From positions 1 through 5,965 of the forward strand of contig VGPQ01000097.1 of the NCBI GenBank assembly GCA_016882555.1: a stretch of 5,965 bases of DNA, given 5' to 3'. Position numbers and translations under genes: made by a program. Numbering within the stretch: position 1 is the stretch's first letter; each line of letters begins with the position of its first letter. Below, piece by piece: positions 1-5,965 of the stretch. This DNA is from Cyanobacteria bacterium M_surface_7_m2_040. GTDB lineage: Bacteria; Cyanobacteriota; Cyanobacteriia; PCC-6307; Cyanobiaceae. The notes beneath the pieces are model-generated. The model saw only the letters and a program-made list of their open reading frames with translations, was not told the origin of the DNA and did not search any database.

Positions 1-540
<540 letters not shown>

Positions 541-930
541 ACATCCCCCTGCCCAGCCACCCGCCCAGGCTCACCAGCAGCAGGCCGCCCGCAAGGCTCG
601 TGAGCAGCACGCGCAGGCTGCCCACGATGTCGCCGCGATCAAGGGCCCGCACCAGCTCCAGCATCCAGCTCGAAAATGTGGTGAGTGATCCGCAGAAGCC
701 GATGCCTGCCCACAGCATCAGCCGTGCTGAAGGCCTGGGCCGCGCCAGCAGCACCCCGAAGACCAGGCAGCCTGCCATGTTGGCGGCGAAATCGCCATCG
801 ATGAGCCCCTTGAGGCCGCCGATCCAGGCGCTGGCGCTTCCTTCCAGCTGCCAGCGCAGCAGGGCTCCGGGGATGGCACCGGCTGCCACCAGGGCCAGCT
901 CGCGCAGTTCGCGTTGCAGCTCGGGTTGGC

Positions 931-1335
931 TCATCCGCGGGCCCCGAGCAGCATGCCCGTCTTGATCGCCAGCAGGCCACCCAGCACCGAGCCCGTCACC
1001 AGCAGCAGCCCTTCACGCCAGTGGCGCTGCCGCAGCACGGTGTGCAGTTCGACGATGAAGGTGGAGAAGGTGCTGAAGCTGCCGAGAAAACCAGTGCCGA
1101 GCAGCAGCAACAGGCGCTTCACGGCTTCACCACACTCCTGCCCCAGGCTCACGATCAGCCCCAGGGCCAGGCAGGCGATCAGGTTGACCCCGAAGGTGCC
1201 CCAATGCTTGCGCGGCACCATCGGCTCGAAGTGGTTGACCAGCCGAAACCGCAGCCAGGCCCCAGGCACCGCGCCGAGGGCCACAAGCAGCGCTGCCCAT
1301 TCCGGCGCCGGGGTTGAGCCCCACTCCATGCTCAT
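931..1335 (-). CDS. crcB: Fluoride channel subunit CrcB/Fluc, first copy of the tandem pair
   Basis: This 134-residue protein is close to the usual Fluc length. It shows GAVPGAWLRF (21-30) in TM1, the conserved pore Asn N51 in NLIAC, and a complete TM3 signature GFLGSFSTFSTF (82-93) containing the phenylalanines that line the fluoride path. A glycine-rich TM4 runs from about 109 to 130. The channel passively exports fluoride across the plasma membrane. Two starts are possible, ATG 1335 or ATG 1329 two codons later; the longer one is given. It is the promoter-proximal gene of a two-gene minus-strand unit and ends inside the start codon of its partner (ATGA, 4 nt). It is divergent from ptrA across 144 nt. 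I looked on the minus strand upstream for a fluoride (crcB-motif) riboswitch and did not recognise one, so regulation is unknown. Confidence 0.93.
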   Translation of the reverse strand: MSMEWGSTPAPEWAALLVALGAVPGAWLRFRLVNHFEPMVPRKHWGTFGVNLIACLALGLIVSLGQECGEAVKRLLLLLGTGFLGSFSTFSTFIVELHTVLRQRHWREGLLLVTGSVLGGLLAIKTGMLLGARG

Positions 1336-1388
1336 CCCATGCGCAGCGATTGAACGGCCAACCTGAAACAGGGTGCAGCAGATCTGAC

Positions 1389-1429
1389 CCTAACCAGCTC
1401 TTAATCGCGGCACTACCGAAGCTTTGCTC
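1389..1429 (+). promoter_or_regulatory. Candidate Pho box: phased CTTAACCT-like repeats upstream of ptrA
   Basis: Four octamers occur at an exact 11-nt spacing: CCTAACCA (1389), CTTAATCG (1400), CACTACCG (1411) and CTTTGCTC (1422), separated by 3-nt spacers. The cyanobacterial Pho box bound by PhoB/SphR consists of tandem PyTTAAPyPy(T/A) octamers with 3-nt spacers. The first two units match at about seven of eight positions; the last two are degenerate. The array ends 50 nt before the ptrA ATG, a reasonable distance for an activator site. I infer autoactivation of the ptrA-phoBR operon by PhoB under phosphate limitation. No convincing -10 element could be fixed. Confidence 0.5.
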
Positions 1430-1451
1430 ATGCCCCCAAGGGCCTCCGTAC

Positions 1452-1463
1452 GTTGGCGCCAAC
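1452..1463. repeat. 12-bp perfect palindrome in the ptrA 5' region
   Basis: GTTGGCGCCAAC is a perfect palindrome ending 16 nt before the ptrA ATG. A partial copy of its half, TTGGCACC, follows at 1468-1475, fifteen bases after TTGGCGCC at 1453. Dimeric regulators such as Crp-family proteins bind palindromes, so it could be a PtrA autoregulatory site. It does not match the CRP (TGTGA-N6-TCACA) or NtcA (GTA-N8-TAC) consensus, so the role is open. Confidence 0.35.
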
Positions 1464-1479
1464 CCCTTTGGCACCAGCC

Positions 1480-2115
1480 ATGGTCTTCACCCCCGCGCGC
1501 GATGCCAGCCGTTCCGACGGCTTTCGCGACCTGCTTGAAGCCAATTACAACAGCAACAACCTGGTGCATCTGAGCGCGGGCAGCAGCGTGCCCCTGCTGA
1601 AGAACAGCGTGTGGCTGGTGGTGCGTGGCATGGTCAAGCTCACCGCCATTTCGATCCAGGGCGATGAGTTGTTGTTGGGTCTGGCGGGTGCCGGGGAGCC
1701 CTTCGGTGACCCCCTGACCCAGGTGGAGGCCTACGCGGTCGTGACCATGGCCGACACCGATCTGCTGTGCATCAGTTGCGAGGCGATCAGCCGTGAGCCC
1801 GCCCTGGCCCTGGGCTTGCTGCAGGCCGTGGGTCAGCGCTACCGCCAGAGTGAGGCGCTGCTGGCACTGCTGGGGCTGCGCCGCATCGAGGAGCGGGTGC
1901 GGGGGTTCCTGGAGCTGATGGCCACCAGCTACGGCCAACCCTGTGAGCAGGGCCTGCGCCTCAACCTCAAACTCACCCATCAAGACATCGCCTCGGCACT
2001 CAGCACCACCCGCGTCACCGTGACCCGGGTGTTGGTGGCCCTGCGCGAAGAAGGCTGGCTGCAGCTCGACAGCCAGCGGCGCCTGGTGATCAGTTTTCTG
2101 CCCCAGCGTCGATGA
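1480..2115 (+). CDS. ptrA: Crp/Fnr-family transcriptional regulator, PtrA-like (phosphate stress)
   Basis: The 211-residue protein has a cyclic-nucleotide-binding-like β-barrel (about 28-105), a long dimerisation helix (about 106-149) and a C-terminal winged helix with the Crp-type helix-turn-helix at about 166-188 (LTHQDIASALSTTRVTVTRVL). The barrel lacks the RSA signature that contacts cAMP in CRP, so another effector or none is likely. In marine Synechococcus a Crp-family protein called PtrA is encoded beside phoBR and is needed for part of the phosphate-starvation response; position and family fit that protein, which is why I use the name. ATG 1480 was chosen; an in-frame TTG at 1453 would add nine residues and overlap the palindrome. 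Its stop overlaps the next start by 4 nt (ATGA), making it the first gene of the regulatory operon. Crp/Fnr assignment is firm; PtrA orthology is inferred. Confidence 0.82.
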   Translation: MVFTPARDASRSDGFRDLLEANYNSNNLVHLSAGSSVPLLKNSVWLVVRGMVKLTAISIQGDELLLGLAGAGEPFGDPLTQVEAYAVVTMADTDLLCISCEAISREPALALGLLQAVGQRYRQSEALLALLGLRRIEERVRGFLELMATSYGQPCEQGLRLNLKLTHQDIASALSTTRVTVTRVLVALREEGWLQLDSQRRLVISFLPQRR

Positions 2116-2837
2116 GCCAGGAGCCCTTGCGGCTTCTTCTGCTCGATGGCCATCCAGGCTGGACTGCGTCATTGCGGTCGCTGGTGGAGAACCAGGGCCT
2201 GCAATTGATCGCCTGCAGCCATCCCGAGGAAGCCCAACAACGGCTGATGCCCGCCGAGGACAGCGATCCCGTTGATGTGGTGGTGGTGGATCTCGGCATT
2301 GGCACGCTGGCGCGGCAGCGCTTTGCCCGCTGGGTTGAGGCCCATCGCCTCAGCCTGCCGATCCTGGCGGTGGGCCCCCAGCTCGATGAACCGAGCCGCG
2401 TGCAGCTGCTCGAGAGCTGGGCCGACGACGTGCTGCCGCAGCCGCTGTCGATGCCTGAGTTTGCGGCCCGTTGCCGCGCCCTGTGGCGGCGTCAGCAGCT
2501 GCGCCTGGCCCAGGAGCAGGCGCGCAACCCGCTCACCTGCCTGTGCCATGCCGAGCTCACGATGCTGGTGGAGGAACACGAGGTTCGCCTCGCAGGCAGG
2601 CCGGTGGATCTCACCCCGCGCGAATTTCGTCTGCTCGAGTTTTTCCTGCGCCATCCAGGCCAGATTCTGGATCGCGACACCCTGCTCGAGCAGGTCTGGG
2701 GGGAGTGCAGTTCGTTTGAACTCGATCCCAAGACGGTGGATGTGCACATCCGCTGGCTGCGCATCAAGCTCGAAGCCGATCCTGCCTCTCCAACCTTGAT
2801 CACCACCGTGCGCGGCAGGGGGTATCGGCTTGGCTGA
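2112..2837 (+). CDS. OmpR-family response regulator with degenerate (pseudo-)receiver domain
   Basis: This 241-residue protein has the two-domain PhoB-like layout: a receiver-like domain (about 6-125) and an intact winged-helix DNA-binding domain (about 150-241), with the DLTPREFRLLEF helix and the recognition helix KTVDVHIRWLR. The receiver is eroded. Its β1 acidic pair is reduced to L11-D12, the β4 Ser/Thr is G88 (LAVGP), and the β5 lysine is Q110 (DDVLPQPL). The candidate phosphoacceptor D60 remains. Loss of the lysine and hydroxyl residues is typical of atypical receivers that do not switch by normal phosphorylation. The gene overlaps ptrA by 4 nt (ATGA) and ends 16 nt before the phoB ATG. 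Its recognition helix is identical to that of PhoB next door, so I infer it acts on the same sites as a constitutive, competing or dimerising partner. No established gene name is known to me. Confidence 0.88.
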   Translation: MSQEPLRLLLLDGHPGWTASLRSLVENQGLQLIACSHPEEAQQRLMPAEDSDPVDVVVVDLGIGTLARQRFARWVEAHRLSLPILAVGPQLDEPSRVQLLESWADDVLPQPLSMPEFAARCRALWRRQQLRLAQEQARNPLTCLCHAELTMLVEEHEVRLAGRPVDLTPREFRLLEFFLRHPGQILDRDTLLEQVWGECSSFELDPKTVDVHIRWLRIKLEADPASPTLITTVRGRGYRLG

Positions 2838-2853
2838 ACGCCAGAATGGCGCC

Positions 2854-3546
2854 ATGGAGGCGACCCTGCTGCTCGTCGAGGACGACGACACGATCCGCGA
2901 GACCATCGCCGATGCGCTGCAGCTCGAGGGCTATGCCGTGACCGCCGTGGCCAATGGCCGCGATGCGCTCAACCTGCTGCAAAAAGCTCCTGCCGAGGCG
3001 CCCTATGGCCTGGTGGTGCTTGATCTGATGCTGCCCGGCCTCGGGGGCCTCGAGGTGTGCCGCGCCCTGCGGGCGGCCCGCAACTCCACGCCCATCCTGG
3101 TGGTGAGTGCCCGCGACAGCGAAACCGATCGCGTGCTCGGCCTGGAGGTGGGCGCCGACGACTATCTGGTGAAGCCCTTCGGCATGCGCGAGCTGGTGGC
3201 CCGCTGCCGCGCCCTGCTGCGCCGCTCGGCCCTGCAGCAGCAGGAGCCCAGCGTGCTGGAGCACGCCAATCTGAAGCTGTACCCCGAGGAGTGCCGCGTC
3301 ACCCGCGATGGCGTGCTGGTCAACCTCTCCCCCAAGGAATACCGCCTGCTGGAGCTGTTCATGCGCCATCCGCGCCGGGTCTGGAGTCGCGACAAGCTGT
3401 TGGAGCAGATCTGGGGCTACGACTACATCGGCGACAGCAAGACGGTGGATGTGCACATCCGCTGGCTGCGCGAAAAGCTCGAGGCCAACCCCTCGGAGCC
3501 CGAGCATCTGCTCACCGTGCGCGGCTTCGGCTACCGCTTCGGGTGA
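2854..3546 (+). CDS. phoB: Phosphate-regulon response regulator PhoB/SphR-like
   Basis: A full OmpR/PhoB-family activator of 230 residues. The receiver domain (about 3-120) has every phosphorylation residue: acidic pair E9/D10, phosphoacceptor D57 in VVLDLMLPG, S85 in VVSARD and K107 in DDYLVKPF. The C-terminal winged helix (about 138-230) carries LSPKEYRLLELF and recognition helix KTVDVHIRWLR, ending in the family's [11 protein letters not shown]. Phosphorylated by PhoR, it should bind Pho boxes and recruit RNA polymerase to phosphate-acquisition genes. ATG 2854 is given as start. A TTG at 2830, eight codons upstream, is preceded by a purine-rich AGGGGG at suitable spacing and would overlap the previous stop, so it remains a real alternative. 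The stop overlaps the phoR GTG by 4 nt. OmpR family is certain; the phosphate role rests on the adjacent PhoR-type kinase and PtrA-like gene. Confidence 0.9.
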   Translation: MEATLLLVEDDDTIRETIADALQLEGYAVTAVANGRDALNLLQKAPAEAPYGLVVLDLMLPGLGGLEVCRALRAARNSTPILVVSARDSETDRVLGLEVGADDYLVKPFGMRELVARCRALLRRSALQQQEPSVLEHANLKLYPEECRVTRDGVLVNLSPKEYRLLELFMRHPRRVWSRDKLLEQIWGYDYIGDSKTVDVHIRWLREKLEANPSEPEHLLTVRGFGYRFG

Positions 3547-4697
3547 GCACCCTGCTGCTGGCAGCACTCAGCGGCCTGGTGGGCCTGGTGATCGGCCTGG
3601 TGCTGCGCCGTGATCGTGCAACCCCGCGCCAGGGCCTGCGCAGTCTCTCGCTGCGGCGGGTGCTGGGCTGGATCGATGCCTCCCCCAGCGGCTGGGTGAT
3701 TCTCGATCGGGCCGATCGGGTGGTGCATCTCAATCCCCGGGGCCAGCAGTTGCTGCAGATCGATGGTGGACGCCATGGCCTTGGCTTGACGCTCGCTGGC
3801 CTCTGCAACGATGCGGCCTTGCTGGAAGCGGTGCAGCGCAGTCGCCGGCTCGATCGTCCACAGCGCCTCGAGTGGACCTCTCCGGAAGGAGACCTCGATC
3901 TGCTGGTGATGCCCACCGATGGCGGCTGGCTGGCGCTGGTGCTCAGCAGTCGCCGCTCGCTCGAGGCCCAGCTGGAGCAGCAGGAGCGCTGGGTGAGCGA
4001 TGTCGCCCACGAGCTCAAGACCCCGCTCACGGCCCTGCTGCTGGTGGGCGAGAGCCTGGCCGAGCGCGCCTCACCCCAACATGCCCGGCTGGTGGAGCGG
4101 CTGCAGCGCGAGTTGCTGCGCCTGCAGCAGCTGGTGAGTGATCTGCTGGAGCTGTCGCGCCTGGAGAACACCGTTCCCGATGCTCTCGCTGATGCCCAGA
4201 GCGTGCCGGTGGCCGCTCTGGTGGAGCAGGTGTGGCAAGGCCTGCGGCCGATTGCCGCCCAGCGCCAGGTGCAGCTGACGCTCGAGGGCAGCGCCGCTCT
4301 TTGCATCCAGGCCGATGCCCCGCGGCTGCACCGCGCCTTGCTCAACCTGCTCGACAACGCTCTGCGCTACAGCCCCGATGGGGCCGCGATCACCGTCACC
4401 CTGCAGCAGAGTGGGCGTTGGGGAGTGATCGCCGTGCGCGATCAGGGGCCGGGGTTCAGCGCCGACGATCAGGACCATCTGTTCGAGCGCTTCTACCGCG
4501 GCGATCCCGCCCGGGCCCGCGGCGTGCGCACCGGCAGCGGCCTGGGCCTGGCGATCGTGCAGCAGATCGCCGCCGGCCATGGCGGGCGCGTGCTGGCGAG
4601 CAACCACCCCGCTGGTGGAGCCAAGGTGGAGCTCATCCTGCCGGCGGCGCCGCCCCTGCCTAGGGTGCCCCAAGCGACGCCTGCCCTGCCCCGGTGA
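3543..4697 (+). CDS. phoR: Membrane-bound sensor histidine kinase PhoR/SphS-like
   Basis: The 384-residue kinase starts at a GTG inside the phoB stop (GTGA overlap). One N-terminal membrane helix (about 3-21) is followed by an RR-rich cytoplasmic flank and a PAS-like segment (about 42-135, containing [19 protein letters not shown]). There is no sizeable extracytoplasmic domain and no obvious HAMP, as in cyanobacterial SphS. The dimerisation/phosphoacceptor helix has H156 in [11 protein letters not shown]. The ATP lid domain shows the N box with N272 ([13 protein letters not shown]), G1 DQGPGF (300-305), F box LFERFY (313-318) and G2 GSGLGLAIV (331-339). All catalytic motifs are intact. It should autophosphorylate on H156 and pass phosphate to D57 of PhoB when phosphate is scarce. 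Its stop lies inside the start of cysK (GTGA). The same frame is open far upstream through phoB, but that part is a shadow. Confidence 0.93.
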   Translation: MSTLLLAALSGLVGLVIGLVLRRDRATPRQGLRSLSLRRVLGWIDASPSGWVILDRADRVVHLNPRGQQLLQIDGGRHGLGLTLAGLCNDAALLEAVQRSRRLDRPQRLEWTSPEGDLDLLVMPTDGGWLALVLSSRRSLEAQLEQQERWVSDVAHELKTPLTALLLVGESLAERASPQHARLVERLQRELLRLQQLVSDLLELSRLENTVPDALADAQSVPVAALVEQVWQGLRPIAAQRQVQLTLEGSAALCIQADAPRLHRALLNLLDNALRYSPDGAAITVTLQQSGRWGVIAVRDQGPGFSADDQDHLFERFYRGDPARARGVRTGSGLGLAIVQQIAAGHGGRVLASNHPAGGAKVELILPAAPPLPRVPQATPALPR

Positions 4698-5674
4698 GCA
4701 CCATCTTTGCCGACAACAGCCTCAGCATCGGCCGCACCCCGCTGGTTCAACTCAACCGTGTGACCGAAGGCTGTGGCGCCCGGGTGCTGGCCAAGATCGA
4801 AGGCCGCAACCCGGCCTATTCGGTCAAATGCCGCATCGGCGCAGCCATGATCTGGCAGGCCGAGCAGGATGGCCTGCTGGGGCCCGGCAAGGAGCTGATC
4901 GAGCCCACCAGCGGCAACACCGGCATTGCCCTGGCGTTTGTGGCGGCCTCGCGCGGCCTACCGCTCACGCTCACGATGCCGGAAACCATGAGCCTGGAGC
5001 GGCGCAAGCTGCTCACGGCCTATGGCGCCCGCCTGGTGCTCACCGAGGGGCGCCTGGGCATGCCCGGGGCCATCAATACCGCCAAGGAGATGGCGGCTGC
5101 GGATCCGGATCGCTACGTGTTGCTGCAGCAGTTTGCCAATCCGGCCAACCCCCAGATTCACCACGACACCACCGGCCCGGAGATCTGGAGCGACACCGAG
5201 GGCCAGCTCGACGTGCTGGTTGCCGGCGTCGGCACCGGCGGCACCATCACCGGCGTCAGCCGCTACATCAAGACGACCCTGGGCAAGCCGCTGCTGTCGG
5301 TGGCGGTGGAGCCCACCAACAGCCCCGTGATCAGCCAGACCCGCGCCGGCGCCGAGGTCAAGCCCGGACCCCACAAGATCCAGGGCATCGGTGCCGGCTT
5401 CGTGCCGGCCAACCTCGATCTCGCTCTGGTTGACCGGGTCGAAACCGTGGGCGATGAGGAGGCCGTGGCGATGGCCCGGCGCCTGATGCGCGAGGAGGGC
5501 ATCCTCGCGGGCATCTCCTGCGGTGCCGCCACCGTGGCCGCCCTGCGCCTGGCCCGGGAGCCGGCCCTCAGCGGCAAGACCATCGTGGTGGTGCTGCCCG
5601 ATTCGGGTGAGCGCTACCTCAGCTCGGTGCTGTTTGAAGGGGTCTTTGATGCCAAGGGGTTGGCCCTGGCCTGA
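4694..5674 (+). CDS. cysK: Cysteine synthase A (O-acetylserine sulfhydrylase)
   Basis: A full-length 326-residue fold-type II PLP enzyme that makes cysteine from O-acetylserine and sulfide in the cytoplasm. The PLP Schiff-base lysine is K45 in [11 protein letters not shown], the substrate loop is TSGNTG (72-77), and the phosphate-binding loop is GVGTGGT (178-184). Near the C-terminus GISCGAA and [10 protein letters not shown] complete the PLP pocket; the position usually Ser in GISSGAA is Cys here. The start is a GTG whose bases overlap the phoR stop (GTGA), supported by the familiar N-terminus with [13 protein letters not shown]. The preceding phoR end gives no separate promoter that I can see, so cysK is likely translated from the ptrA-phoBR transcript. 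Cystathionine β-synthase is a related alternative, but length and the [11 protein letters not shown] motif favour CysK. No hairpin terminator is evident after the stop. Confidence 0.95.
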   Translation: MSTIFADNSLSIGRTPLVQLNRVTEGCGARVLAKIEGRNPAYSVKCRIGAAMIWQAEQDGLLGPGKELIEPTSGNTGIALAFVAASRGLPLTLTMPETMSLERRKLLTAYGARLVLTEGRLGMPGAINTAKEMAAADPDRYVLLQQFANPANPQIHHDTTGPEIWSDTEGQLDVLVAGVGTGGTITGVSRYIKTTLGKPLLSVAVEPTNSPVISQTRAGAEVKPGPHKIQGIGAGFVPANLDLALVDRVETVGDEEAVAMARRLMREEGILAGISCGAATVAALRLAREPALSGKTIVVVLPDSGERYLSSVLFEGVFDAKGLALA

Positions 5675-5689
5675 GGAAACCTTTATAAC
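5660..5689 (+). promoter_or_regulatory. Possible sigma-70-type promoter for the right-edge gene
   Basis: TATAAC at 5684-5689 is the only good -10-like hexamer in this GC-rich stretch. It is preceded at 18 nt by TTGGCC (5660-5665) as a weak -35, which lies at the end of cysK. Transcription would start about 25 nt before the ATG at 5722. A GGAG at 5711-5714, seven bases before that ATG, is a good ribosome binding site. The promoter is suggestive only. Confidence 0.35.
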
Positions 5690-5721
5690 AGCCCTGGTTG
5701 TGCAGCAGGCGGAGTGCGCAG

Positions 5722-5965
5722 ATGAGCCAGGAGGTGCCGGAAGACATCGCCGTGGACGCCCTGTCCGAACGCCTGCCCGAGGTTCCCGACCCCGCTCCTG
5801 TGGTGTCGGTGTATGCGGAGCCTGAAGCGGATGAACCCACGCTGCAGCCACGGTCTGAGCCTCAGCTCCAGCCTGAGCCTCAGCTGCAGATCCCGGTGGC
5901 CGAGCCTGCCCCCCTCGCTGTGGCGGCCCGCAGCACCGGCAACAAGGATGTGCTGGGTCTGCCCC
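5722..5965 (+). CDS. Hypothetical protein with acidic, proline-rich N-terminus (runs off right edge)
   Basis: The open frame starts at ATG 5722 and continues without a stop to the window end, giving 81 codons. A GGAG seven bases upstream supports this start. The visible part has no signal peptide or membrane segment and is rich in Glu, Pro, Ala, Val and Gln, with alternating E-P pairs (EVPDPAPVV, AEPEADEP). It includes two adjacent hexapeptides (S/P)EPQLQ at 45-56. This composition is typical of a disordered N-terminal arm ahead of a folded or membrane domain that would lie outside the window. It begins 47 nt after cysK and may have its own promoter. I do not recognise the family, and nothing visible links it to phosphate control. 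Confidence 0.7.
   Translation, partial: MSQEVPEDIAVDALSERLPEVPDPAPVVSVYAEPEADEPTLQPRSEPQLQPEPQLQIPVAEPAPLAVAARSTGNKDVLGLP
5854..5889 (+). repeat. Two-copy 18-nt in-frame tandem repeat
   Basis: Two consecutive 18-nt units differ at two positions and encode SEPQLQ and PEPQLQ in the disordered N-terminal arm of the right-edge protein. The pattern suggests local duplication in a low-complexity coding stretch. Confidence 0.7.

Noticed and set aside
1336..1479. Fluoride riboswitch upstream of the crcB pair
   Set aside because: The minus-strand leader shows no sequence resembling the conserved crcB-motif core that I remember.
1390..2172. Minus-strand open frame of about 260 codons opposite ptrA
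   Set aside because: Antisense to a clear Crp-family gene and rich in His/Gln/Gly/Ala; typical of GC-rich antisense frames, with no recognisable domain.
3057..3542. In-frame open extension that would make a 546-residue protein ending in PhoR
   Set aside because: This part is the shadow of phoB in another frame, low-complexity and Arg/Gly/Ala/Pro-rich. The membrane helix right after GTG 3543 marks the real kinase start.
2169..3567. Minus-strand open frames of about 245-255 codons opposite the two response regulators
   Set aside because: The two frames resemble each other only because the sense genes are paralogues; they show no domain or ribosome binding site.
5675..5721. Rho-independent terminator after cysK
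   Set aside because: No stable GC hairpin followed by a T run is visible in this short gap.
4958..5851. Minus-strand open frame of about 297 codons opposite cysK
   Set aside because: Antisense shadow of a conserved enzyme, crossing into the next gene, with no recognisable motif.

Overview
The window is GC-rich, with densely packed and mostly overlapping genes and no HIP1 (GCGATCGC) site that I could see. Gene content and protein style (a PtrA-like Crp regulator beside PhoB/PhoR, an ArsR beside a [16 protein letters not shown] CysK) point to a picocyanobacterium of the Synechococcus/Cyanobium group. This is inferred from recalled family patterns, not from a search.

Layout. Positions 1-103 (minus) hold the first 34 codons of a glyceraldehyde-3-phosphate dehydrogenase. 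It is divergent from an ArsR-type repressor (148-540, plus), and an ArsR-like palindrome lies over the arsR start codon. Next come two tandem minus-strand fluoride-channel genes (crcB/Fluc, 931-1335 and 470-934) that overlap each other by 4 nt; the second overlaps the 3' end of arsR by 71 nt. A 144-nt divergent intergenic region (1336-1479) carries a candidate Pho box of 11-nt phased repeats and a 12-bp palindrome.

From 1480 a tight plus-strand run follows: a Crp/Fnr regulator resembling PtrA (1480-2115), an OmpR-family regulator with a degenerate receiver (2112-2837), PhoB (2854-3546), PhoR (3543-4697) and cysteine synthase CysK (4694-5674). Three of the four junctions are 4-nt ATGA/GTGA overlaps and the fourth is a 16-nt gap, so this looks like one transcription unit. 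At the right edge a separate gene (5722 onward) begins with an acidic, proline-rich N-terminus of unknown function.

How it fits together (inference): the plus-strand block is the phosphate-starvation control unit, with sensor PhoR, activator PhoB, Crp-type secondary regulator PtrA, and an extra PhoB-like protein that keeps the same recognition helix but lacks key phosphorylation residues. The left block handles toxic anions linked to phosphate: arsenate, a phosphate mimic probably handled by GAPDH under ArsR control, and fluoride, exported by the Fluc pair. The least expected parts are the pseudo-receiver regulator and the coupling of cysK to phoR.
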